Positions 11,093-20,808 of a DNA stretch of 64,000 nt are shown piece by piece. Made by a program: the position numbers and the translations under genes. The notes below the pieces were generated by a model. It did not search any database. It worked only from the letters and a program-made list of their open reading frames with translations, and was not told where the DNA came from. The stretch comes from Plasmodium brasilianum. Lineage: Eukaryota; Apicomplexa; Aconoidasida; Haemosporida; Plasmodiidae. Location of the stretch: assembly GCF_023973825.1 (NCBI RefSeq), contig NC_090114.1:310001-374000 (forward strand). Reading direction: 5' to 3'. Each line of letters starts with the position of its first letter. The first letter of the stretch is position 1.

Positions 11093-12274
11093 TGAATTTT
11101 CCACGTGGCCATGCATGTACATGTATACGAATGCGCTTATACATGTGTGTTTGTACATATGTACGTACACAGTTGTTTTTATACTTATGTGCATATACTT
11201 TTGTGCTTATTCATATGGTCTTATATGCGTTTACTTTTATGCATATCTGCTTAATATGCAAATATATGCTCCCTAAACGCATTCTGCACACTCTACAAGA
11301 ATGTAAATTTGTACATGTTTCCTTCCGTACGAGGCCTTATTTTATGTTTTACTTTTTTTATGATTCATTTATAGGGGCAAAAAATGTTCCATTCTTCATA
11401 TATACGAAGGTGCATTTAAACAATGAGCTCTTTTATGTACACTTCCTATTTACTGAAATTTATATGGAAGCGGTATATTTTACCCTGTAATATAAAATTT
11501 CGTTATTTCGTTATTTCGTTATTTCGTTACTTCGTTACTTCGTTACTTCGTTACTTCGTTATTTCGTTACTTCGTTACTTCGTTACTTCGTTATTTCGTT
11601 AATTCATTATCGCATTATTTAATCATTTTTTAATATTTTTATTTTATTTTATTTTTAACATTTGGCACAAATATTAACCTTCGTTTTTTTTTTTTTATGT
11701 TGATTGAAATTTATACGTTATATTTTTTAAAAAGAAAATTTATTTTTTTTCTTTTTATATTTTTCACTTTAAACTTACTTTTTTTAACTATTGTTTTTTT
11801 ACAAAACATTAATAGTAAAGGATACCTTGAGCATATTTATATAATATATTTTTTTTTTTTTTATTATAATCTGCATTATTTTAACTTCAAAGTATGAAGC
11901 AGTATAGTAAAAAAGTAGCTTAAAATAAAAGACACTTTTCCAGAAATGATGAATGAAAAGATATGAAAATTATGAAAATTTTATTTGCTTATTTAAATGA
12001 TACAAAAATTATGTGAACCTTGTAATATATGAAAAAGGAATAAATAATACCTGGCACGTGGTATACAAGAAGCATCACATTTATGACACATGAATATATA
12101 CATATATATATATATATATACGTTTGTATATATATGTTTGCGTACATGTACACATAACATATATATGTATGCATGTATTGTAAGTAAAACGTGTAACATG
12201 TAACTTACAGAACATCCACCCCAAAGTTTTGCCCACTGAGTAACACATTTTCTTTCCCACTCTCCAAGGGTAAA
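11093..12274. other. intergenic with 8-bp tandem array
   Basis: This is the 3' flank of the VPS50-like gene and the 5' flank of CIA2, both on +. It contains GC-alternating ATGTAC-type sequence just after the stop, the 8-bp array at 11499-11602, and T-rich tracts. ORFs here have no protein-like composition. Confidence 0.5.
11499..11602. repeat. 8-bp tandem repeat, 13 copies
   Basis: Thirteen contiguous units of ttcgttaN occupy 104 bp without an indel. The eighth base runs T,T,T,C,C,C,C,T,C,C,C,T,A, which hints at a higher-order unit of four to five repeats. Confidence 0.97.
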
Positions 12275-12808
12275 ATGAATAATAACATACCTGAGAATGA
12301 AAACCCTGTTCTCTACAACTCAAATGAAGAGGAAAGATATATATTCTTAAACGAACAGACAATAAAAGAGAGCTTATACAATGTAAGCGATTTATGTGAT
12401 TTAAATTATGAAGAAGATAAAATAAACGTAGATGATATTTTTGATTTGTTAAGAGATATAAAAGACCCTGAATATTCTTATACATTAGAAAATTTGAAAA
12501 TAATTGAAAAGAAAAATATTTATATAAATCTTGAAGAAAAAATGATTACTGTGTATTTTACTCCAACAATACCAAATTGTTCACTAGCTACACTCATTGG
12601 TTTAATGATAAGCATAAAATTACAATATTCTCTATCGAATAATTTCAAAACAAATATTTACATATACCCAGGTTCTCACAATTCGGAGCACTCCATAAAT
12701 AAACAACTAAATGACAAAGAGAGAATAGCAGCGGCAATAGAAAATTCGCACTTATTTAATGTTATAAAGAATAGCATTACATACAATTACCCAGTCATTA
12801 ATTTTTGA
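12275..12808 (+). CDS. CIA2: CIA2/MIP18 family Fe-S assembly factor
   Basis: A complete single-exon ORF of 177 residues, close to the family length of about 160. The MIP18 (DUF59) domain covers nearly the whole protein. The segment DDIFDLLRDIKDPEYSYTLE (residues 53-72) matches the family start. FTPTIPNCSLATLIGL (about 95-110) holds the conserved reactive Cys102. The C-terminal NKQLNDKERIAAAIEN helix matches the family end. CIA2 works with MMS19 and CIAO1 in the cytosolic targeting complex that inserts Fe-S clusters into apoproteins such as DNA polymerases and helicases. The Asn/Glu-rich first 45 residues are variable in the family. No motif residue is missing, so the protein should be functional. 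Confidence 0.97.
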   Translation: MNNNIPENENPVLYNSNEEERYIFLNEQTIKESLYNVSDLCDLNYEEDKINVDDIFDLLRDIKDPEYSYTLENLKIIEKKNIYINLEEKMITVYFTPTIPNCSLATLIGLMISIKLQYSLSNNFKTNIYIYPGSHNSEHSINKQLNDKERIAAAIENSHLFNVIKNSITYNYPVINF

Positions 12809-13259
12809 GTATTCTTTGTGGGGAAAAAAAGAATCATGTATGTGAAGAAATAAGAAAAAGGAACAAAGATAAATTAAGCATAAATAACAGCCCTTATCCC
12901 TATAAGTTTGCAGCTCCAAACCTAAAAAATAAAACATTAAAAATAGGAACATTCAAGAAGTAGTAATTTTTACGAATTTTGAATAAACTGAAGCACTATT
13001 ATTTTGTTACAGAAAGAAAAAAAAATTGTCTTTATTTCATTAGTAAACTTCTTCATCATTTATGTTAACATATTTTTATTTTAATCTGTTTACTTTTTGC
13101 TTAAACAAAACATGGATCATCTTTACCTGCTCTACTAATGAGATACAAATTATTTAAATTTTTGCCCCCATAAAAAGACAAGTAAATTTTAGCAAAATTG
13201 TGCACAAAATGATTTACGTGCCCAAGTTAGGAAAAATTAAAAAAATAATAATGAAATAA

Positions 13260-13366
<107 letters not shown>

Positions 13367-13562
13367 TAATAAAAGCAAAAGTATGGTGAATCCTTTAAAT
13401 AAAAGTTCATATATTTATTAAAATAAATATGCTAATGACAACTATGAAAATGTATTCAAAAAAGTGGATATTTCAAAAAGTCAGAAGGTTCATTAATTTC
13501 TAATAACCCTTAACAAATCATACTTGATAAAAATGTAAAAAATGAGAAAAAATAAACGAACT

Positions 13563-13735
13563 CAATGGAGCATTGAAATAAACCTATAATATGGTGCAGT
13601 GAAATAATCCAATAAAATAATGCCGCGAAATAAACTAATAAAATGAAACAGTAAAATGAAGCGGTAAAATGAAGCGGTAAAATAAAGCAATTTAATAAAA
13701 TAATTAAATGAAGCAATAAAACAGTAAAATATAAA
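13563..13735. repeat. degenerate repeats of the aatgaagcggtaa type
   Basis: An irregular field of units such as aaaatgaagcggt (two perfect neighbours at about 13653-13678) mixed with gaaataa/aaataat variants. It looks like an eroded minisatellite. Confidence 0.6.
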
Positions 13736-13958
13736 GATCATGTGATATCTATATATAAATACATACCTCACATTGCGCACAACGCACAGGTTTATTTATT
13801 CAATCCTTTCGCATAATAAAATGAAATAACATAAAACAGGTGGAAGAACTTATTCCTATTTAACGTCAATGCACGATGCATGTAAAGTGAAGCTTAAAAA
13901 GTAAAGAAGAAAGCATGAATGAAAGAAAGTAATGAATATAATATGACACAATTTACAT

Positions 13959-16900
13959 TTAAATTGAAAAATTTATTATATTCTTGTAATATAAATAATA
14001 TATTGGGCTACTTGTGAATAAGTGCACAGTATTAGAGTTGTCCACAATGAACAAATCATTTTCCTGCGTCTCGTCTTTTTCTTCAAATTTTAAATTTGTG
14101 TAATGAAACAAATTTTCTCTTATTTGTAAAAATTTATTACTTTTTTTTTTTCCGTTTTTTCCTGTATCTTCCCATTTTTTCTCTACAGATGCATCTAAAT
14201 TGAAATTCAAGAAATTTTCTTTTGAAAAGTCATAATTTGAGTCGTAAAAAAAATATTTTGGACAATTTTTATAATATCCCGTGTATAACATTGGAAAGAG
14301 ACAAGATGGGTGCTTTAAATTCTGAATACATATTTTATTTTTTACAAATATATTTAAATAAATTATAAAATATTTCCATATATCATCATCTATATTTTTA
14401 TGCTTCGGTTGAATGTTTTCAATAAAATCAAATTCATTGTCTTCTTCAATTACTTCAATATTTGAATCTATCAATTCAAAGTCAGATATAAAAAAACTCC
14501 AGTTATTTAAATGTTTATTTTTTAAAATTAATATATAATTCCCTACATTTGACAAAGCTACTAACATATCATAACATTTTACCCATTTTATTTGTTTAAA
14601 CCCTTTATGTGCAGAAATGTTCACCTTAACGGCATTTTGTAAATCCATCATTTTTAAGTCATAAATATATAATGTGTATATTCCTGATTTTAAAGATACA
14701 ACTAATAAGCTGGAGTGATAAATGTCTTCACTAAAACAACATAACTCATGTATTTCTTTTTGAATAGGATTATGAATTGTGTGATATAAACATATTTGAT
14801 CAATACGACTGTAAATAAATGTTTTCTCTTTCTCGTTTTCTTTTTTTTCGGATTCAATTAATGAAGAATTGTCTCCCATTTTGTTCGACGTACTATTTGT
14901 ATCGGCAGAGATTGGAACCCCTTTACTACTATTTCCTCTTTCATTCTCATTTATTAAAGAATTTTCAACACTATATTTGTAATTAATTTTGTACAAAAAA
15001 ACTTTCTCTTGTGTTCTAACACATAAAATGTTTCCCTTCTCTCTTATAACAATTTCTAAAGGTGCTACTATTCCCAAATATATTTTAAATAAAAATTTTA
15101 ATTCTATTTTTTTTTCAAACAATTTTTTTGTTTTGACAGTTCTAAAGAAATTATTATATACCTTATATACTTCATCTTTTATAATTTTTATTTTTTCACA
15201 TGCGATATTATTTGTGAACAGGTTCATCTTACTACTTTCATTTTCTTCTATAATAGCACCTTCTTTTATATAATGTAACTCGAACGCAAGTATATAAGAA
15301 TACGTACCCACAAATACATAGTGACTGTTCTTGTCTACATTCCTATATTTATTCACATTTTTAAGCGTATTTTTATTTCTTAGTAAATCACATGGAAATT
15401 TAAAATAGTTGTTTTTATCCTTTCCAGAATAGTCAAAGATGTAGTGGTTATTTTCCTTTTTAAAGTGTTCTCTCCTATATACTATTTTTTGTTCTTCTGC
15501 TACGTCTTTTTGTTTTTCTTCTTTTCCTTCTAGTTTTTCTTCTCCCTCCAAAATGCATATTTTTTTCTCAGCATTCTCTCTCAAAAGGTTATCTAAATTG
15601 TCGTATATATTTAGCGCAGTTGGTAATTCTTTAAACCTCCTTTTGCATCCTTTCTTATAAAAACATATAGGAAAAAACCCATTCACTATTTTTTTTAAGT
15701 ATTTTCTATTTTTTTCATAATTTTCGTAATATTTCGTCAAATCGGAAATTTCTTCGTTTTTCCTTTCTCCAATATTTTCATCCTTATCTTTTGCCTCATT
15801 GCATGAGCTATCCTTCTCATCAACGTTATCTGAATGAATGCTTAATAAGCAACTACTTTGGTTGATATGACCATCTGTGGTATTTAAAATTTTTATATTA
15901 TCTTCTATCGTCTCAACGTTTCCCACACCACTGATCATATACTTGCGTTCCTTTTGATTTACACATCTTCCTTGATTATTGACTAAGTTTTTTAAAAATC
16001 CTTTCAAATATTTTTTCTTAATTTTTGTTTTACTCTTTGTATATACCGTATCCTTCTTCACATGCGCACACCTTTCTCTTGCGCTTTCTTGAAATGTAAT
16101 ATTCATATGTTCAACAGAAATTAGGGGAAACGTTTGATTTATATCAACAATATAATCATTCATATATTCTTTATTTAACTCATTTATATGCTCACCTATT
16201 TGTTCTATATATATTCTTGACACATATGGAATTTGCTCCTTTAAACATAAAATCAAATCTATTATATAAACAGTTTTTTTTTCATCGTTATCTATATAAT
16301 TTTTTTTTTTTAAACTTATACACTTAACTTCACACATTTCAAAATTTCTAATTTTCTTAAAATTTAAACTTTCATACAATTTATAAAATTTTTTTAAAAT
16401 GTGTAAATGTCCTCTTTCTCCTGCAGCATCCCCAATACATAGGTGCGTAATATCCACTTCTTTGCCCATATCAAAATAATCGGACTTTTCCTTACATTTA
16501 GTCATATCTATATCCGAATTGGGGGTCACTGAATGTATAGCATAATTATTTAAAGCATTATTAATGACCCTTTCTGATCGTTTATATTCATTTGTTTTAT
16601 ATAAAAAATAAAAATACTCGGAAAAGAAACAAGGAAAAAATAACTTGTCCGATATAATTGTTTCAATTCCAATACACAAATATAATAAATCAATATACAC
16701 TATTCTAGTAATAGGGTATTTGCATATTTTATATATGTGCAAATATCTTTTTGATATACATAGTAAATACTCATCATTTTTTATAAACTGTACTTTTTTA
16801 ATATATATATTTTCATCTTCCAATTTTTCTTCTGAATTTTTCTTATTGCTACAGTCATTATTTTTACTTTTTGAACAATTTGTATTATCTTGATTTTTGT

Positions 16901-17816
16901 TTAAACTTTTCTGAGGGTGTCTAGAACGTTTCTTTACTTTCTTCATCTTTTGTCCTTTTAATGAAAATTGCTTTCTTTTATTATTTCTTCTTTCAAAATC
17001 ATTATTAAAAGGAGAGATATTTCCTGTAAACAACTTCTCAGAATATTCGTTTTGCAAGTTATCTGTCATGTTTGCAGTAGCACAATTTTTATCATATTCG
17101 TTTTTATTTTTTAAGTCTTCTACACAATTTTTGCTTTGCTTATACTGTGCATATTTGTTTTCATCCCAATGACCATCATTGTTAGCATCTTCGTTATTGT
17201 TGACTTCTTCCTCATTATTATCATTTTCATCATAGTTCACATGTTCATCATTATTAGTATTTTCACCACTGTTCGCATCTTCGTTATTATTATCATTTCC
17301 GTCTTTTTGATCATATTCAATATCGTTATGGTTCATGCCATTCTGATTCCCACTAAAGTTTCCTTCATTTTTATCATCCCCAATTTTATTACTATATTGG
17401 CTATAACCATTATTTATTCCATTTAAGTCAAAGGAATTTATATTTACTTCTTCGAAAACGTCTTTTTTCAGATGTTTGTATTTTTCTTGTTCATTAGAAT
17501 AGCAATATTGTACTAACAAAGTACCAGTTAAAATGTGGAAAAAATAAAGAGATGTTTTAGAGGAAGCTACCAGCAGATTTCCACTTGAATTTATATCAAA
17601 ACATAAAAATCCTTCATTATCATAATTTTCTAATTTGTAAAATACATCCTGTAATATACTTTTTTTTATTTGTCTATTATAAAGATGACTTATACAAATA
17701 TCCATCATATAACTACGATACCATTTTTTTCTTTCCTTCTTTTCCTCCTTTTTTGTTTTTATTCCCCTCTTTTTCCTATATAATAATTCATTTGATATAG
17801 ACTTTTTCCCCCTCAA
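13959..17816 (-). CDS. RBBP5: RbBP5/Swd1-like WD40 subunit of an H3K4 methyltransferase (COMPASS) complex
   Basis: A single-exon ORF of 1285 residues. The N-terminal blade (residues about 69-98, GFLCFDINSSGNLLVASS... then LYFFHILTG) fits the first WD repeat of RbBP5. YVFVGTYSYILAFEL, a blade ending VFLYKINY and HELCCFSEDIYHSSLLVVS fit later repeats. The most telling part is residues about 1104-1134: NNWSFFISDFELID followed by an acidic stretch with EDNEFDFIE. This corresponds to the RbBP5 signature ENWSAFAPDFKELDENVEYEERESEFD right after the propeller, where animal RbBP5 binds Ash2L and the SET-domain enzyme. Asn/Asp/Glu-rich (about 120-230) and Lys-rich (270-335) inserts double the usual length of about 540. 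The basic first 36 residues are unlike the family; Met37 or Met38 could be the true start. Expected in the nucleus, supporting H3K4 methylation at promoters. Confidence 0.75.
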   Translation of the reverse strand: MRGKKSISNELLYRKKRGIKTKKEEKKERKKWYRSYMMDICISHLYNRQIKKSILQDVFYKLENYDNEGFLCFDINSSGNLLVASSKTSLYFFHILTGTLLVQYCYSNEQEKYKHLKKDVFEEVNINSFDLNGINNGYSQYSNKIGDDKNEGNFSGNQNGMNHNDIEYDQKDGNDNNNEDANSGENTNNDEHVNYDENDNNEEEVNNNEDANNDGHWDENKYAQYKQSKNCVEDLKNKNEYDKNCATANMTDNLQNEYSEKLFTGNISPFNNDFERRNNKRKQFSLKGQKMKKVKKRSRHPQKSLNKNQDNTNCSKSKNNDCSNKKNSEEKLEDENIYIKKVQFIKNDEYLLCISKRYLHIYKICKYPITRIVYIDLLYLCIGIETIISDKLFFPCFFSEYFYFLYKTNEYKRSERVINNALNNYAIHSVTPNSDIDMTKCKEKSDYFDMGKEVDITHLCIGDAAGERGHLHILKKFYKLYESLNFKKIRNFEMCEVKCISLKKKNYIDNDEKKTVYIIDLILCLKEQIPYVSRIYIEQIGEHINELNKEYMNDYIVDINQTFPLISVEHMNITFQESARERCAHVKKDTVYTKSKTKIKKKYLKGFLKNLVNNQGRCVNQKERKYMISGVGNVETIEDNIKILNTTDGHINQSSCLLSIHSDNVDEKDSSCNEAKDKDENIGERKNEEISDLTKYYENYEKNRKYLKKIVNGFFPICFYKKGCKRRFKELPTALNIYDNLDNLLRENAEKKICILEGEEKLEGKEEKQKDVAEEQKIVYRREHFKKENNHYIFDYSGKDKNNYFKFPCDLLRNKNTLKNVNKYRNVDKNSHYVFVGTYSYILAFELHYIKEGAIIEENESSKMNLFTNNIACEKIKIIKDEVYKVYNNFFRTVKTKKLFEKKIELKFLFKIYLGIVAPLEIVIREKGNILCVRTQEKVFLYKINYKYSVENSLINENERGNSSKGVPISADTNSTSNKMGDNSSLIESEKKENEKEKTFIYSRIDQICLYHTIHNPIQKEIHELCCFSEDIYHSSLLVVSLKSGIYTLYIYDLKMMDLQNAVKVNISAHKGFKQIKWVKCYDMLVALSNVGNYILILKNKHLNNWSFFISDFELIDSNIEVIEEDNEFDFIENIQPKHKNIDDDIWKYFIIYLNIFVKNKICIQNLKHPSCLFPMLYTGYYKNCPKYFFYDSNYDFSKENFLNFNLDASVEKKWEDTGKNGKKKSNKFLQIRENLFHYTNLKFEEKDETQENDLFIVDNSNTVHLFTSSPIYYLYYKNIINFSI

Positions 17817-19161
17817 ATATTTATATTTTAATAAGTATATTCCTATTTTGTTTTTATTACATAAAAATACGCCCTTTTCTTTTTATTATTACAGTATATA
17901 AAAACAGTAGTGTTACGTGTATTAATCTTTAAGTATCATTTAAAATGTTAAAAAACGATAAAAAAAAAAATTTCAGTGTTACAAGTTTACGAATACTGTT
18001 ACTATATTATCACTGAAATTAACAAACAACAAATGGATTTATGCACATTTGTATATTTAACCAGGTGGAATAAAAAAATTTTAAGAAAAATTAAAATTAA
18101 AATAAAAAGAAGTGTTTTCCAAAATGGAACTTTATTTCTTTATTTCTTCCTTCCTTCCTTTATTTATTTTTTTTTTTTTTTTTTCAATTCTTTGTTTTCA
18201 CCTTGTTAAATTTGAAAAGTTGTTACCTCTCAAAAGCGTATAACTCATTTAAAAATTTTCAATTTTTAAAGAACAGTTGCATTATTACACTTCAATAAAA
18301 ATACCCTAATTTGTGTTACCTTAAAAAGCACTACATTTTTACATTTTGTTTTTTTATTTCTTCTATTTTATGTGTATACCTCTTTACAAAATAAAAAAAC
18401 AAAAAGCAGTTATAATAGAATCAAATTATCTACAAAAATTATGAATTATATACATATATATATATACAGAAATATACTCACAAATCGTATGCAATGTAAT
18501 ATACACAGATGTATTCACTTGTGCTTAAATAATAATACCCAAATATAAGAATAGCACATATATGTTTTTTTCGCCATAAAAATATTGCCACTTTATTCAT
18601 ATATTACTTTCACAGTGCACATTTTTTGTTTTTTTCTTTTAACTTAAAAAAAAAAAAAAATGAAAGAAAGAAATAAAGAATTTATAATGTTTTTATTGTT
18701 TTTTGTACAAATTTTTTTTAATTAACTAGAGGTAAACTCAAACCAATTTAACCTTCTCTATTTGCTTTCAACATTTTTTCATTTTTTGCATTATCCTTTT
18801 TTTTTATTAAATTCACATTCCTGAAAATCATAACTAAATAAAAAATTTTAATGTCTTTTTAATTCTTTATTTTTTTAAATGAAAAGTAAAGGAGCCATTT
18901 TTTTATTTTTATATCAAAAAAGAATTTAACCAGAATAGTAAAAAAAAATAATAATAATAAAAAATAAGGCAGTTTTTCTTTTATATGCACAAAAATGTTT
19001 TATTATGAAATCATATTTTTTTTTTTTTACATATATACATAAGTATATTTATAAGTACATAAATATTTATATATATATTTATATATATGTGGCATCATCT
19101 TAAAAAAAAAAAACCCTTACCACATTTAAAGTAAATGTAAGATTTTATTTTATTGAAGAAA
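17817..19161. promoter_or_regulatory. divergent intergenic region (RbBP5-like / small mitochondrial-type gene)
   Basis: This 1.3-kb region holds the promoters of both flanking genes. It carries a 10-bp perfect inverted repeat with a 32-nt spacer (17969-18020), poly(T) near 18168-18184 and poly(A) near 18646-18660. No coding exon is supported. Confidence 0.4.
17969..18020. repeat. 10-bp inverted repeat, 32-nt spacer
   Basis: Arms aatttcagtg (17969-17978) and cactgaaatt (18011-18020) are perfect complements. The element lies about 150-200 bp upstream of the RbBP5-like ATG, probably in its leader or promoter. Confidence 0.85.
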
Positions 19162-19590
19162 ATGTTAATTGTTAAAAGGAATTTCTCAAGATTTATAAAT
19201 AACAATACAACAAAAAAAAGCGTAAGAAAAAATTTTCATAAAAATTTAACGCAGAATAAATATACATCAAATGACAACATTGCGAATCAACAAAATGATA
19301 ATAAGGTAGCAAAAGTAGGTGGTGGGTTACTCAATACCTTCTATGAAAGTTTTATATATGGTTGTGGATTTTTTTTAAGTAACAGATTATTAGATCAAAT
19401 ATTCGGACCGCGCTCATACGATACCTTTAATAATAATACGGATAATTACGCAAATGAAAATGCAAACAGTTATGTTAATGACAATATGAATAGCTACCCC
19501 AATGAAAATCTTAATAACAGTGACCCAACAATTAATGATAATGATTTTCAACAGGACATAGGTCTTGATGATGATACATTTGAGTTCTGA
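19162..19590 (+). CDS. small protein with mitochondrial-type N-terminus and hydrophobic Gly-rich segment
   Basis: An ORF of 142 residues from the ATG at 19162. A TTG three codons upstream is not a plausible start in this organism. The first 30 residues are basic and amphipathic (MLIVKRNFSRFI...), like a mitochondrial presequence. Residues 53-84 form the only hydrophobic stretch: a Gly-rich helix followed by SNRLLDQIFGPRS. This loosely resembles the hydrophobic segment of CHCHD2/CHCHD10-type proteins, but there is no twin CX9C domain. The C-terminal third is an Asn/Asp-rich acidic tail. The protein is probably conserved among Plasmodium species, with unknown function. A membrane-associated mitochondrial role is inference. 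Confidence 0.6.
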   Translation: MLIVKRNFSRFINNNTTKKSVRKNFHKNLTQNKYTSNDNIANQQNDNKVAKVGGGLLNTFYESFIYGCGFFLSNRLLDQIFGPRSYDTFNNNTDNYANENANSYVNDNMNSYPNENLNNSDPTINDNDFQQDIGLDDDTFEF

Positions 19591-20808
19591 AGGGAAAATA
19601 AAAAATAAGGAAGTGACGAGCAGTCATTGCAGGGATAATAAGGAAGCGGTGGAGATGTAGCCATGAAAATTTGAGCATTTCTAAAAATTAATTAAATAAA
19701 TGAGTTATGAAAAAGGAAATTAAGTGTTCACATGCGAATATATATATACTAGTATGTACATTAATTACAAATTAAAGACCTTCAATAGCCATATGAATTT
19801 AATACGTTGTCACCTTTTTTTTTTTCTTAATTTTGGTACCATTTCTAATAGTTAACTATTTAAATAGAAATGTTCCCATAAAATATTTGATCGTGTAGAA
19901 TAGAACATTCCCAGATGTGTATATAACGAACTTAATTCTTTATCTTATAGGTTTATATTCCCCTACTTTTGCATTCTTTTTAAATATGTTTAAATAAAAT
20001 TTCTTGTAAGCATATTTATTTCGTAAAAAGGGAAGAAAAATATTACGCGTTTAATTAAATTCTGTCCGAAAGAGACTTTTCATCTATCGCATTTGACAAT
20101 TTTTTTTTTTTTTTCATTATTACACTTGTTTAATTTATATTTTTTAAACCCCCCCCCCCCAACCTCCATATTATTCTTTTAATTTTATTACTTATATAAT
20201 TTTTTGTTTTCGATTCTCTAATTGTACACTTAACAACATTTATGCACATATGTTTGTTTATTGAGTATATATAAATATTTTTATTTATTATGTTTTTTTT
20301 TTTTTTTTGTACATTTATTGTTACCATTGTTAACTATTATACCCACGTAACTGTAAAAACAGACTGCTATTTTCGTATACATCACAATAACATACAATTA
20401 ATTTTGTAAGCAATTTTTATGACATATTAAGGCATTAACACTGATAGGTTATACAAGAAACAAATTCGATTAACATAATTTTGAAAAGTTGTTTTATGAT
20501 GATTAGCAATGTCAAACTGTAATTTAAAAAAAATAATACATAAAAAAGGCATAAAATAAGGTATGAATTATTCTGACAAAATAGTTATTAAATATACTAA
20601 GACAGCAGATTATTAAAATGTGATTTAATAATAAAATAAAGTGTTTATATCACTTTGACAAAATTATACGAAAAAATATAACAACATTAAGTATATATGA
20701 AAAACAGAAAAAAAATATACTAAGCCATACAATAAAAAAGTTATTGCATTGGTCTATATTTATTGGACATATGGAAAAGGAACTCCACTGTTGTAAAAAG
20801 AATAAAAT
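19591..20808. other. convergent intergenic region with a C12 tract
   Basis: This lies between the 3' ends of the 19.2-kb gene (+) and the 20.8-kb gene (-). The first 90 bp after the stop are less AT-rich and probably 3' UTR. A C12 homopolymer lies at 20149-20160. No gene is supported. Confidence 0.5.
20149..20160. repeat. C12 homopolymer (G12 on the minus strand)
   Basis: Twelve consecutive C follow a poly(T) tract in a region otherwise almost free of C runs. The minus strand carries G12 followed by TTTAAAAAAT. Confidence 0.95.

Noticed and set aside
11089..11490. 133-codon ORF overlapping the VPS50-like stop
   Set aside because: Composition follows ATGTAC-type spacer sequence with Cys/Tyr/His excess; no domain.
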